Shown: positions 10,101 to 18,347, numbered from the stretch's first letter. The stretch is 64,000 nt of DNA from an uncultured Gammaproteobacteria bacterium (GCA_903928015.1 CAIYPF010000103.1:76602-140601), one strand, 5' to 3'. Notes: generated by a model from the sequence alone, not told the origin. Translations and numbers: made by a program.

Positions 10101-12629
10101 ATTACCGGAATCAGCGGAAGCGGCAAGAGCACCATCGCCTTCGACATCCTGTTCGCGGAAGGCCAGCGGCGTTACCTCGAGTCGCTGAACGCCTACGCAC
10201 GCCAGTTCGTGCAGCCGGCCGCCCGGCCGGACGTGGACGCGATCCGCGGCATCCCGCCCTCGGTGGCCGTGGAGCAGCGCACCAGCCGGGGCGGGCGCAA
10301 GAGCACGGTTGCGACAGCAACGGAGCTCTACCATTACCTGCGCCTTCTGTTCGTCAAACTCGGCGTGCAGCACTGTCCCGAATGCGCTGTGCCGATAGAG
10401 GCGCAGTCCCCGGAACTGATCCTCTCCCGCATCCAGAGCGATTTCCGTGGCCAGAAGCTGATGCTGCTCGCGCCGCTCGTGGTGGCCCGCAAGGGTTATT
10501 ACACGGATCTGGCGAAATGGGCCGCCAAGCGCGGACACGCCACCTTGCGCGTCGATGGAGAGTTCCTCCCCACCGAGCCGTGGCCGCGACTCGACCGGTT
10601 CAAGGAACACTCGATCGAGCTTCCCGTCGCCGAAATCGAGATCCAGCCCCGCAACCGGGCGCTGTTGGCGGAGGCGCTCGCCGAAGCACTGGAGGCGGGC
10701 AATGGCATGGTGCAGGTTCTCACGCGTGGGCGAGGACGGGCGCGGCTCGTCAGCTTTTCCACTCGCCGTGCGTGCCCCGGTTGCCAGCGCAGCTTTCCCG
10801 AACTCGATCCCCGGCTCTTTTCCTACAACTCCGCGCACGGTTGGTGTGCAGCGTGTTTCGGGACGGGGCTCAACATGCAGGGCTTCGATGCGGAGCAGAC
10901 CGGCGAAGAGCACTTCTGGACCGACTGGTGGCAAGGCGGCGAGCAGTCCTGCGCCGACTGCCATGGCCAGCGCCTCAAGCCCGAGGCACTGGCCGTCAAG
11001 CTCTGGGATCGCGGCATCGCGGAGTACAACGGGATGACAGTCGACGCGGCCTCGGGCCTTGTCGCGGCGCTGCGCCTTTCCGGTCGCGAGCGCGAGATCG
11101 CGCGCGACATCCTTCCGGAGTTGCGAGCGAGGCTCGGTTTCCTGCGCGAAGTGGGGCTGGGCTATCTCACACTCGAGCGCTCTGCTCCGAGCCTGAGCGG
11201 CGGCGAGGCACAGCGCATCCGTCTGGCAGCACAACTCGGCTCCAACCTGCGTGGTGTCCTGTACATCCTCGACGAGCCCACCATAGGTCTGCACCCGCGC
11301 GACAACGACATGCTGCTCGATACGCTCGACAAACTCCGCGCCAAGGGCAACACGGTGGTTGTGGTCGAGCATGACGAGGAGACGATCCGTCGCGCGGACC
11401 ATGTGGTGGATCTGGGCCCGGGAGCGGGGCGCCTGGGTGGCGAGGTGGTGGCTGAAGGCACATTCGACGACATCCTCCGCTCGCCGCGATCGGAGACTGC
11501 GCGCTGCCTGCGCGAGCCTTTGCAGCACCCCACGCGGGGCGAGCGGCGGCCTGTGCCCGTCGAGGCACCGTCCATCGTGGTGCGCCAGGCGCGTCTGCAC
11601 AATTTGTGTGGTGTCGATGTGTCGCTGCCGCTTGGACGTCTGGTCGCGCTTTCGGGTGTGAGCGGCAGCGGCAAGAGCACCCTGATGCGCGAGATTCTCG
11701 AACCCAACTTGCGCGCGGCGCTCGCGGCAAAGCGAAAGACCCGCCTGCAGTGGCAGGGTTGCGATGCGCTCGAGGGCTGGGCGCAGGTCGAGCGTGTGCT
11801 CGAAGTGGACCAGAGCCCCATCGGCAAGACGCCGCGGTCCTGTCCTGCAACCTACGTGGGTGTGTGGGATGCCATCCGCAAGCTGTACGCGAATACTCCC
11901 GAGGCACGGCTGCGCGGTTTTGCCGCAGGACGCTTTTCGTTCAATACGGGCGGCGGACGCTGCGAGGCCTGCGAAGGGCAGGGCGTCCAGAAGGTCGAGA
12001 TGAGTTTCCTTCCGGATGTAAGCGTGTCATGCGAGGAGTGCCGCGGCGCGCGCTTCAACTCGGAAACACTCGAGGTGCGCTACCGCGAGCGGACGATCAG
12101 CGACGTACTCGAGATGAGTGTGTCTGACGCTTCGGTGTTCTTCGAGGCGCATCCCGCGATAGCGCGGGCTCTGAAACTGCTCTGCGAGGTGGGGCTGGGT
12201 TACCTGCGTCTCGGGCAACCGAGCCCCACGCTCTCGGGCGGTGAAGCGCAACGCATCAAACTGGTGACGGAACTTGCGCGTGTAAAAGGCGAGATCCCTG
12301 CGCAAGGAAGCCCGCAACCGCTGTATCTGCTCGACGAGCCCACGGTGGGGCTGCACATGGCGGATGTCGAGAAACTGCTCGAGGTAATGCACCGTCTTGT
12401 CGAGGGCGGCGCCACTGTTCTGGTGATCGAACACAACCTCGATGTGCTTGCCGAGGCCGACTGGCTGATCGACCTCGGCCCCGAGGGAGGTGCCGGAGGC
12501 GGCAGCATCGTCGCCAGCGGCACGCCCGAAGCGGTTGCGGCGGTGAAGGCCTCCCACACCGGTAAGGCCTTGAAGCCTGTGCTCAATCGAAGCCGCCCGA
12601 AACGAAAGCGCGCGGGAGCGCAGGTGTGA
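7188..12629 (+). CDS. Tandem-fused double UvrA-like protein with four ABC ATPase sites
   Basis: A protein of 1813 residues, about twice normal UvrA (about 940). Residues 1-940 and 945-1813 are each a full UvrA-like half. Four Walker A loops are intact (GVSGSGKSS ~32, GISGSGKST ~616, GISGSGKST ~974, GVSGSGKST ~1490), with four LSGGE signatures (VQR or AQR) and four DEP Walker B boxes followed by GLH. CxxC pairs of the zinc modules are kept in both halves. The insertion matching the UvrB-binding domain is canonical in the second half (LLAPLVVARKGYY) and much diverged in the first. UvrA normally works as a dimer that scans DNA for damage; this would be a covalent dimer. The role of such paralogues is unknown. 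Start GTG at 7188. Confidence 0.9.
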   Translation: MEDRIVIEGARQNNLRNLTLELPLGQLTVITGVSGSGKSSLAFDTVYAEGQRRYVETFSPYARQFLERMDKPQVDAIRGIPPAIAIDQTNPVRTSRSTVGTMTELNDYLKLLFARAAVLHCRGCGQLVRHDSAETASLALLSDPALAGEAAEVCFHVDPLPGIDASAMVGILSAQGYTRVTPEGERLLVVQDRLRITPENRSRLQESLEAAFRVGRGRLCLRFGRSEPKPERRFSAGLHCASCDIAYADVTPNSFSFNSPVGACETCRGFGRTIGIDYSLVVPDPSRTLSQGAVKPWQTQSFNECQKELEKYGRKRGVRLDVPWSALREDERAWVIDGEGEIDSGKWYGARRFFEWLESKSYKMHLRVLLSKYRSYDDCRACNGARLKPDALLWHLPGALQSLNFPELVQLPILRAREFVAGLRLGQAMDEATTLVLADIRSRLGYLVDVGLGYLSLDRQSRTLSGGEVQRINLTTALGTSLVNTLFVLDEPSIGLHPRDVGRVIGVLERLRDAGNTLLVVEHDPQFMFAADRLLDMGPGPGKAGGRIVYEGAPAGVLAVENSLTADYLSGRRVVQRSMARAVRPEGPWLEIDGAAEHNLKQIDVRFPLGHLVCVTGISGSGKSTLVGDVLYGAVAQALGKTGLSVGKHAALRGASDLTDVVLVDQAPIGKSARSNPVSYVGAWGPIRELFARTPVSKERGYTAGTFSFNSGDGRCPACTGSGFEHVEMQFLSDVYLRCTECDGKRFRAEVLESRLAGGESIADVLALTVAEAIERFEGEYTVLEALQPLRDVGLEYLALGQPVPTLSGGEAQRLKLAGHLAEAGSRKSRGARTLFVFDEPTTGLHFEDIARLLGAFDKLIAAGHSLLVIEHNLDVIEACDWLVDLGPEGGEAGGELLFSGTPQDILGCEASHTGTALREYRLQRESIAEAPPQLRSAPVLRGPPRIEIQRAREHNLKDIDISIPRDALTVITGISGSGKSTIAFDILFAEGQRRYLESLNAYARQFVQPAARPDVDAIRGIPPSVAVEQRTSRGGRKSTVATATELYHYLRLLFVKLGVQHCPECAVPIEAQSPELILSRIQSDFRGQKLMLLAPLVVARKGYYTDLAKWAAKRGHATLRVDGEFLPTEPWPRLDRFKEHSIELPVAEIEIQPRNRALLAEALAEALEAGNGMVQVLTRGRGRARLVSFSTRRACPGCQRSFPELDPRLFSYNSAHGWCAACFGTGLNMQGFDAEQTGEEHFWTDWWQGGEQSCADCHGQRLKPEALAVKLWDRGIAEYNGMTVDAASGLVAALRLSGREREIARDILPELRARLGFLREVGLGYLTLERSAPSLSGGEAQRIRLAAQLGSNLRGVLYILDEPTIGLHPRDNDMLLDTLDKLRAKGNTVVVVEHDEETIRRADHVVDLGPGAGRLGGEVVAEGTFDDILRSPRSETARCLREPLQHPTRGERRPVPVEAPSIVVRQARLHNLCGVDVSLPLGRLVALSGVSGSGKSTLMREILEPNLRAALAAKRKTRLQWQGCDALEGWAQVERVLEVDQSPIGKTPRSCPATYVGVWDAIRKLYANTPEARLRGFAAGRFSFNTGGGRCEACEGQGVQKVEMSFLPDVSVSCEECRGARFNSETLEVRYRERTISDVLEMSVSDASVFFEAHPAIARALKLLCEVGLGYLRLGQPSPTLSGGEAQRIKLVTELARVKGEIPAQGSPQPLYLLDEPTVGLHMADVEKLLEVMHRLVEGGATVLVIEHNLDVLAEADWLIDLGPEGGAGGGSIVASGTPEAVAAVKASHTGKALKPVLNRSRPKRKRAGAQV

Positions 12630-12940
12630 GCATCATCGACTGGCGCGTCGCGCTGCAAAACGAACTTGCACCCTTGCTCGATTCACTGGCGCGGGGAGAG
12701 GGCGCAACGCCTGCGCTTCGCTATCGCATCGAGGGCTTTGCACGCGCGATTTCCGGGCTTGGGCTTGCGCCGGCAGAGGAGGTCATCGACAGTGTGCGTG
12801 CGTCCTATGCGCAGGCTCTGGGCGATGCCGCTTCGGCGTATGGTGCAAGCGATTTCAGCTCTGGCGAGGCAGGTGCGAAGCTGCCCTGTGTACCCCTACG
12901 GGTCCCACGGGCCCCCGTCGTGTCCGGCCGCTCTTCCTGA
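12626..12940 (+). CDS. Unknown 104-residue protein coupled to the double UvrA
   Basis: The GTG start (12626) overlaps the uvrA-like stop by 4 bases (GTGA), so translation is probably coupled. The first ~75 residues look like a small helical domain (SIIDWRVALQNELAPLLDSLARGEG, then RYRIEGFARAISGLGLAPAEEVIDSVRASY); the last ~30 are Pro/Val/Arg rich and probably flexible. I do not recognise a family. The position suggests a partner of, or co-regulated gene with, the UvrA paralogue. Confidence 0.6.
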   Translation: MSIIDWRVALQNELAPLLDSLARGEGATPALRYRIEGFARAISGLGLAPAEEVIDSVRASYAQALGDAASAYGASDFSSGEAGAKLPCVPLRVPRAPVVSGRSS

Positions 12941-12976
12941 GCGCGGACGTTTTCTTCACAGATCAGGAGTCTCGAG

Positions 12977-13402
12977 ATGCAGCACGTTGAACCCGGTCAG
13001 GAGGCGTTCCGGGCCTTGATGGCGATGGACCCCGCGATGGGGCCGGTCGAGATGATCAACATGCTGCGCTACCGCGAGCATGCCGACTACGGTTCTGGCA
13101 GCGCCCACAGTCCCTGCTCCGGCCGCGAGGCCTACCTGCGGTACGGACTGGCAGTGCAGGCATTTCTTGATCGCGCCGGTGCGAACATCGTCTGGCACGG
13201 TACGCCGCGACTGATGTTCATCGGCCCCCAGGACAAGGCCTGGGATGATGTGCTGATCGTGCGCTACCCGGACCTTCGCGCCTTCACCACCATGATTACC
13301 GATCCGGCCTATCTCGAGATTGCTGTGCATCGCACGGCCGCGCTCGAGGATTCACGGCTGATCGTGACCGGGCCGGCGAAGCCCTCGATCGGTCCGGACT
13401 GA
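12977..13402 (+). CDS. DUF1330-family small protein
   Basis: A protein of 141 residues with the dimeric alpha/beta-barrel ferredoxin-like pattern of DUF1330: MGPVEMINMLRYRE near the start, a central REAYLRYGLAVQ segment, and DDVLIVRYPDLRAFTTMITDPAYLEI near the end. No enzymatic role is established for the family. AGGAG lies 8 bases before the ATG. It follows the uvrA-like pair by 36 bases and may share its transcript. Confidence 0.75.
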   Translation: MQHVEPGQEAFRALMAMDPAMGPVEMINMLRYREHADYGSGSAHSPCSGREAYLRYGLAVQAFLDRAGANIVWHGTPRLMFIGPQDKAWDDVLIVRYPDLRAFTTMITDPAYLEIAVHRTAALEDSRLIVTGPAKPSIGPD

Positions 13403-13411
13403 TACCCCGGC

Positions 13412-13831
13412 TCAGAATTCCGCTTCGGCGTTTCCCTGCGCGCGCAGTGCTGCGCGCAACCGGCTCGCGGCCTCGGCCAGTTCATCCTTGCTTGCGGATC
13501 GTGCCCGACCGAAGGAGAGGTCACCCATGTCGTCTGCGGGGATCAGATGCAGGTGCGTGTGCGGCACCTCGAATCCGGCGACGATCAGGCTGACGCGCAG
13601 CGGATTCCACTCCGCTTTTATGCCGTGAGCAATCTTCCGTGCCACCGACATCAGGTGTCGCGCGATCTCCTCGGGCAGGGCGTCCCAGTGATCTACCTCA
13701 GCCCGCGGCACCACCAGCACGTGGCCATCGCGGATGGGCTGTATTGTGAGGAAGGCGACCGATTGCTCGTCCTTCCAGACGAAATGGCCGGGCAGATCGC
13801 CGTTGATGATGTGTGTGAAGACGCTGGGCAT
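13412..13831 (-). CDS. HIT family (histidine triad) hydrolase
   Basis: A protein of 139 residues with the complete histidine triad HTHLHLIP near residue 92, plus the typical upstream segments FTHIINGDLPGHFVW and FLTIQPIRDGHVLVVPR. HIT proteins hydrolyse nucleotide phosphoramidates or dinucleoside polyphosphates, with the middle His as nucleophile. The exact substrate is unknown. It lies 16 bases downstream of the DUF2235 gene on the same strand and is probably co-transcribed with it. Confidence 0.9.
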   Translation of the reverse strand: MPSVFTHIINGDLPGHFVWKDEQSVAFLTIQPIRDGHVLVVPRAEVDHWDALPEEIARHLMSVARKIAHGIKAEWNPLRVSLIVAGFEVPHTHLHLIPADDMGDLSFGRARSASKDELAEAASRLRAALRAQGNAEAEF

Positions 13832-13847
13832 GGGAACTCCTGTGGGC

Positions 13848-14861
13848 TCAGAGGGGCAGTCGTATCTGATCGTCCCTCGCGAGAAAATCGCGCAGGTTTC
13901 GGGGGCGGTATCCGGGATCGTGAAGGAAGCGCTGCTCGGCGCTCGGGTGCAGTGTTTCGTCGGCGTTGGTAGTGCCTATGGGCCTCCAGAGCGTCCCCAG
14001 CAGGCGCATCGCGAGCGGGATGCGCGTGTGAACGAGCTCCTCGCTGTCGGAGGCCAGCAGAAGATCCAGTGCGTTGCGGTCTACGCCTAATCCGGCGCGT
14101 TCGGCCTGAGCGATCATCCACGCCAGACTGATGTAGGAGAGGCCGGCCTCCCGGGGACCTCCGCCCACGTCACCGTGCCCGCCGCTGAACCAGGCTTGCT
14201 CCGTGCGCGTGCGGTCGGAGCGGGTCTTCCAGAGCGTGGGGACGTAGGCGGCGCGTCGCTCGTCGATGGCAAGCGCGTGGCAGGCGTGGTCGACAATCCG
14301 GCTCACCGTGGTGTCGTGAAAGCTGTGCCGCGTGGCGTCGAAGCCGGGAAAGAGCCCGAGCGGAATGCCGAGCGCCCCCACCGTGTCCCAGGCACCGAGG
14401 AACCGTACACGCACCTCGCGGGAGCGACCTTCGCGGAAGCGCTGGGCGTTATCCGCATCGGGCCCCCAGTGCGTCCGGTAGAGGTGGTATGCGTCCTGGA
14501 TAAGGGGTTCGTGCCTGCGCTCGAGCAGCCAGGCGTTGCGCAGCATCCCGATGCAGGAGCGCACGGTGTAGGCGCCGCGGCTGAAACCGAAGAAAAACAG
14601 TTCATCTCCGGGGCTGTGGTTCAGCACGATGAACCTGTAGAGGGCCTGGATCTCGCGGTCGATCCCGATGCCGAAGGCACCTGCTCCGAGCGCATCGAAA
14701 CCGCCCGCTGAACCCAGCCCCGGGTGATAGAAGGTGATCTGATGGGTACCGTCGGGCGCGCGAGGTGTGATCAGACGCGCCAAGCGCAGCACGTTGGTGG
14801 CGCGCTGTGGGTTGTCGGCATCCTGCCAGGTGCCGTCACAGAGAATGATCAGCCGTTTCAT
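13848..14861 (-). CDS. DUF2235 alpha/beta-hydrolase-like protein
   Basis: A protein of 337 residues starting with the signature MKRLIILCDGTWQ and continuing with the nucleophile elbow GFSRGAY (about residue 93) and WDTVGALG. DUF2235 is the catalytic domain of Tle1-type type VI phospholipase effectors, but stand-alone cytosolic members of this size occur in many bacteria with unknown substrates. There is no signal peptide and no vgrG, PAAR or immunity gene nearby, so an effector role is not supported. The catalytic Ser and following Asp/His region (GGHGDVGGG) are present. Confidence 0.85.
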   Translation of the reverse strand: MKRLIILCDGTWQDADNPQRATNVLRLARLITPRAPDGTHQITFYHPGLGSAGGFDALGAGAFGIGIDREIQALYRFIVLNHSPGDELFFFGFSRGAYTVRSCIGMLRNAWLLERRHEPLIQDAYHLYRTHWGPDADNAQRFREGRSREVRVRFLGAWDTVGALGIPLGLFPGFDATRHSFHDTTVSRIVDHACHALAIDERRAAYVPTLWKTRSDRTRTEQAWFSGGHGDVGGGPREAGLSYISLAWMIAQAERAGLGVDRNALDLLLASDSEELVHTRIPLAMRLLGTLWRPIGTTNADETLHPSAEQRFLHDPGYRPRNLRDFLARDDQIRLPL

Positions 14862-14972
14862 CGTGCCGGGGAGCGAGGGAGTCGGGCGAAGTATAGGGGC
14901 TGCGCAGTGTGGGAGGGCAGGGGCGAGTGCCTGCGGCTAGACTCGCTCCGCACTCATTCCGGAATACAGGCC

Positions 14973-15599
14973 ATGCGGAAACTTCGCAATTTCGTTCTCA
15001 CCGCCATGCTCGGCGGACTCGCGGTCATCCTTCCCCTGTTGCTGTTCGTGGCGCTGGCGCGATGGCTCGCGGGACTCCTTCGTGAGCTCACCCTGCCACT
15101 CGCAGATCTCATAGGGCCGCATATCGCCGGTGGGGGCACGGTTGCCTTCGCGGTGGCCGTCGCCGCGATGCTCGCGGCCTGTTTTCTCACCGGCATCCTG
15201 TTGCGGACGCGTGTAGGCGCCATGGCATGGGAAAGCATCGACGTTCTCCTCGCCCGGCTCACACCCGGCTACGGCACGCTGCGCGATACTGTGGTGCAGC
15301 TTCTGGGCGCGGGCCAGGGCGCGGGCAATTTGCGCGGCGAGGTTGCGCTGGTGCGGCTCTGGGGCCCTGAGTCGGCCGTCGCGCAGATTGCGATCGTCAC
15401 CGCGCGGCATGCCGACGGCAGCTTCACGGTCTACGTGCCAACCGCTCCGTTGCCCACGCAGGGATTTGTGTATCACCTGCGGCCCGAGGTGGTGGAGTTG
15501 CGCCCGGATATCGGTTTCGAATCAGCGATGCGCGTCGTGCTTGCCTGCGGTTCCGGCGCGGCCGAACTTTTCGGTGCTGCTCTGCCGATGCGCTCCTAG
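14973..15599 (+). CDS. DUF502 inner-membrane protein
   Basis: A protein of 208 residues. Two hydrophobic spans sit at the N-terminus (about 5-30, LTAMLGGLAVILPLLLFVALA; and about 50-75, VAFAVAVAAMLAACFLTGILL), followed by a soluble domain with PGYGTLRDTVVQLLG and the DUF502 C-terminal strand pattern FTVYVPTAPLPTQGFVYHL. The function is unknown. ATG at 14973 is the only start that keeps the membrane N-terminus near the beginning. The TAG stop is shared head-on with the sirtuin gene through the palindrome CTAG. Confidence 0.85.
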   Translation: MRKLRNFVLTAMLGGLAVILPLLLFVALARWLAGLLRELTLPLADLIGPHIAGGGTVAFAVAVAAMLAACFLTGILLRTRVGAMAWESIDVLLARLTPGYGTLRDTVVQLLGAGQGAGNLRGEVALVRLWGPESAVAQIAIVTARHADGSFTVYVPTAPLPTQGFVYHLRPEVVELRPDIGFESAMRVVLACGSGAAELFGAALPMRS

Positions 15600-16531
15600 G
15601 CGAAGGGCGCAAGCGGCGCGCCCAGTTCACGTGCAAGCAGTTGCAGGGCGGGCCCGCAGGGAGCGTCCACTTTCAGCGCAAGCATCCCGTCGGCGCGGGT
15701 GCGGCCCAGCCCCAGCGCGACGATCGGAACACCGCTGGCCTCGGCGTGCCGGCAGAAGCGGAATCCCGAATACACCGCGAGCGAGGTACCCACGCACAGC
15801 AGTACTCCCGCACGTTCGACGCTCTGCATGCAGTGCTGCACCACCGCCCGCTCCACGGTGTCGCCAAAGAACACGACGTCGGGCTTCAGGATGCCGCCGC
15901 AGTGTTCGCATTCGGGAACATGGAAGTCTTCGGGAACCCGCTCTTCGGTCATTGCATCGCCGTCCGGTGCGGGTGTCGAGGCTGCTCGTGCCCAGTCAGG
16001 ATTATCGGCCTCGAGTCGTTGCTGGATGTGGTCCCGGTGGAAGCGAGCCTCGCATGCCAGGCAACGAACGGTCCGGAGGGAGCCGTGGAGTTCGGTAACC
16101 GCGCGACTGCCCGCGCGCTGGTGCAATCCATCGACGTTCTGGGTGATCACGCCGCTCAATGCCCCGCCTGTCTCAAGGCCCGCCAGCGCATGGTGCGCCT
16201 GGTTCGGGGCCGCGGCGCTGAAGTAGGGCCAACCCAAAATGCTGCGCGACCAGTAACGGCGTCTTGCGGCGGGATCTGCCGCGAATTCCTGCGCCTGCAC
16301 CGGTGCGCGTCCGCGCCAGTTTCCTTCTGCATCACGGTAGGCAGGTATGCCCGAGTCAGTGCTGCATCCGGCTCCGCTCAACACCACCGCAGGGGCTTTC
16401 CCAAGCAGCAGCGCAACGAGCGGCGCAACAAGGCGCTCGAGTTCGGCGTCCGGGAGGTGTGGCAGGGCGGTGCTCATGGGCCTGATTACCGAATCGGGAA
16501 CGGGGTGGATCTGTTTCGCCGTGTTGCGCAT
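15596..16531 (-). CDS. Sir2-family NAD-dependent protein deacylase, class II (SIRT4-like)
   Basis: A protein of 311 residues from the first ATG; a second ATG at 16477 (MSTALPH) would give 293 and is equally plausible. NAD-binding motifs are GAGCSTDSGIPAYR, TQNVDGLH and, near the end, CVGTSLAV; the catalytic His is in ELHGSL. The zinc ligands are two CxxC pairs (CLAC and CEHC) separated by an unusually long polar insertion of about 45 residues. The RYWSRSILGWPYFS segment resembles class II (SIRT4-type) sirtuins. The enzyme removes acyl groups from lysines using NAD. It is probably monocistronic. Confidence 0.92.
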   Translation of the reverse strand: MRNTAKQIHPVPDSVIRPMSTALPHLPDAELERLVAPLVALLLGKAPAVVLSGAGCSTDSGIPAYRDAEGNWRGRAPVQAQEFAADPAARRRYWSRSILGWPYFSAAAPNQAHHALAGLETGGALSGVITQNVDGLHQRAGSRAVTELHGSLRTVRCLACEARFHRDHIQQRLEADNPDWARAASTPAPDGDAMTEERVPEDFHVPECEHCGGILKPDVVFFGDTVERAVVQHCMQSVERAGVLLCVGTSLAVYSGFRFCRHAEASGVPIVALGLGRTRADGMLALKVDAPCGPALQLLARELGAPLAPFA

Positions 16532-16573
16532 GGTGGGTTAGCATGCCCGCGAACCATTCCAGGAGGCTCCCGC

Positions 16574-17266
16574 ATGACGCGCAAGCTGATGCTCGTTTTT
16601 TCCCTGCTCTTTGCCCACGGCGTGATGGCCGCCGGGGCCAATGGCCTCGACTATAACCTCGTGCGCCTCGATGCCTCTGCCACGGTCGAGGTAAAGAACG
16701 ACCAGATGCGCGTTGACCTGGCGGTCGAGCACAACGCCCGCGATGCCGGCACCTTGCCCGATCTCGTCAACACGGACATGCGCTGGGCGCTCGACGCCGC
16801 AGCCAAGCGGCCTGCGGTCCGCGCCCAGACCGGCGAGTACAGCACGCAGCCCGAATACGCCTCGACCCGTATCGTGGGGTGGCGCGCCGTTCAGGAGTTG
16901 CGCATCGAGGGAGAGGATTTTGCCGCCGTGAGTGCGCTCGTCACGGAGCTCCAGCAGAAGCTGCAGGTTCGGAGCATGAGTTTCGTGCCCACCCGCGCCA
17001 CCCGTCAGAAAGCCGAGGCCGATCTGACCCGCGAGGCCCTCAAGGCCTTTGCGGAACGGGCGAAGCTCATTGCCGAGTCGATGGGAGCCAAGGGCTACGA
17101 GGTCGTGGATGTCAACGTAGGTAGCGCGCCGGAACCCGTTCTTTACCGGACCCGGGGCGTGAATATGATGGCCATGTCTGCCGATGCCGCGCCCGCGCCA
17201 GTGGCTGTTGAGTCGGGAACCGCCTCCATCACCGTGAGCGTGAACGGGCAGATCCAGCTTCGATGA
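16574..17266 (+). CDS. SIMPL-domain (DUF541) periplasmic protein
   Basis: A protein of 230 residues with a signal peptide (MTRKLMLVFSLLFAHGVMAAG) and a SIMPL/DUF541 domain: LDASATVEVKNDQMRVDLAVE, then WRAVQELRIEGEDF, SMSFVPTRATR and EALKAFAERAKLIAESMG. The E. coli relative YggE lowers oxidative stress by an unclear mechanism. A perfect AGGAGG lies 7 bases before the ATG, so expression is probably strong. It points at folD and ends at a hairpin. Confidence 0.88.
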   Translation: MTRKLMLVFSLLFAHGVMAAGANGLDYNLVRLDASATVEVKNDQMRVDLAVEHNARDAGTLPDLVNTDMRWALDAAAKRPAVRAQTGEYSTQPEYASTRIVGWRAVQELRIEGEDFAAVSALVTELQQKLQVRSMSFVPTRATRQKAEADLTREALKAFAERAKLIAESMGAKGYEVVDVNVGSAPEPVLYRTRGVNMMAMSADAAPAPVAVESGTASITVSVNGQIQLR

Positions 17267-17353
17267 GTGTATGTCGGCGGCAGTGACGTCCCGCTGGCAC
17301 AGCCTCAGCTGGCCAAGCCCGCATCAGCGCGCTGCGGTGGCAATAGCAGGTTG

Positions 17354-17386
17354 ATCGGGGCCCCGCCCTCTGCGGTACGCCCCGAT
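17354..17386. terminator. Hairpin between convergent SIMPL and folD genes
   Basis: ATCGGGGC (17354-17361) pairs perfectly with GCCCCGAT (17379-17386), with a GC-rich 17-base loop that can pair further inside. There is no T-tract on either strand. It sits in the 134-base gap between convergent genes and could work in both directions, possibly with Rho. Confidence 0.4.
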
Positions 17387-17400
17387 CCCGTCAGGCCCGA

Positions 17401-18243
17401 TCAGGCCAGTGATTTTTCTGCGGCATCAACCGTCTGGTAGATCAGGGTGTTGATCGTCATCGGGCCCACGCCACCTGGCACCGGGGTGATCGCGGCGACA
17501 CGATCGCCAAGCGGTCCGAGTTCGATATCGCCCACACCACCGGGGTGATAACCCGCATCGACCACAACGGCACCGTCCTTGATCCAGGCGGCGCGGATGA
17601 ATTCGGGCTTGCCCACGGCGCCCACGATGATGTCTGCCTGCCGCACGAAGGATTCCAGATCGCGTGTGCGCGAGTGGCAGATGGTCACGGTGCAGTTGGC
17701 GTTCAGCAGCATCAGCGACATCGGCTTGCCGAGGATCGGGCTGCGGCCCACGACGACAGCGTGCTTGCCTGCGAGCGGAATCTCGTAGGCCTCAAGCAGG
17801 CGCATGATCCCGGCAGGGGTCGCCGAGCCATAGGCGTGCTCGCCCATCGCCATGCGGCCGAAGCCCAGGCAGGTGACGCCGTCCACGTCCTTGCCGAGCG
17901 CGATCGTGTCGAAGCACAGGCGCTCATCGATCTGGGGCGGGGCAGGGTGCTGGAGCAGGATGCCATGGCAGTCGGGATTGGCGTTCAGTTCGCCGATGCG
18001 CGCCAGAAGCTGCTCGGTGGTGGTGCTGGACGGCATCTCGACCGCGATGGATTCCATGCCGATGCGCTTGCAGGCGTTCTGCTTCATGCGCACGTAGGTG
18101 GCGCTGGCCGGATCGTCGCCCACCAGGATGGTGGCCAGGATCGGGGTGCGGCCCGAACGCGCGCGAATGGCAGCAACGCGGCCGGAGAGTTCGGTTTCTG
18201 TTTTTTGGGCAACGGCCTTGCCGTCCAGGATGAGCGCGGACAT
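17401..18243 (-). CDS. folD: Methylenetetrahydrofolate dehydrogenase / cyclohydrolase
   Basis: A protein of 280 residues, normal length for FolD. The first signature covers the catalytic Lys region ([16 protein letters not shown]), and the second is the NADP-site motif [10 protein letters not shown]. The conserved end [14 protein letters not shown] is present. [14 protein letters not shown] varies from the common KDVDGF segment, so this is a divergent FolD subgroup. The enzyme interconverts 5,10-methylene-, methenyl- and 10-formyl-THF in the cytosol and supplies one-carbon units. It is a single gene, transcribed away from the tRNA block. Confidence 0.95.
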   Translation of the reverse strand: MSALILDGKAVAQKTETELSGRVAAIRARSGRTPILATILVGDDPASATYVRMKQNACKRIGMESIAVEMPSSTTTEQLLARIGELNANPDCHGILLQHPAPPQIDERLCFDTIALGKDVDGVTCLGFGRMAMGEHAYGSATPAGIMRLLEAYEIPLAGKHAVVVGRSPILGKPMSLMLLNANCTVTICHSRTRDLESFVRQADIIVGAVGKPEFIRAAWIKDGAVVVDAGYHPGGVGDIELGPLGDRVAAITPVPGGVGPMTINTLIYQTVDAAEKSLA

Positions 18244-18347
18244 GGTGGGGAGTTCCTTCCGTGTGTGCAGTGTCGGATCGAAGCGGCGCGTATTCTGTCA
18301 CCGCGCAGTGAGCGGGCCAAGCGGCGCCAAATTCCCTCGTGCTTGCA

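Noticed and set aside
9672-11600. A 642-codon open frame antisense to the second part of the double UvrA.
   Set aside because: It mirrors the GC-rich codon pattern of the uvrA-like gene, shows no recognisable motif, and the sense strand has full ABC ATPase motifs throughout.
7188-12629. Assembly duplication of a single uvrA.
   Set aside because: The two halves differ clearly in sequence and in the UvrB-binding-type insertion, and the junction is a normal in-frame linker.
13848-14861. Type VI secretion phospholipase effector.
   Set aside because: Only a stand-alone DUF2235 domain, no immunity, VgrG or PAAR gene and no export signal.
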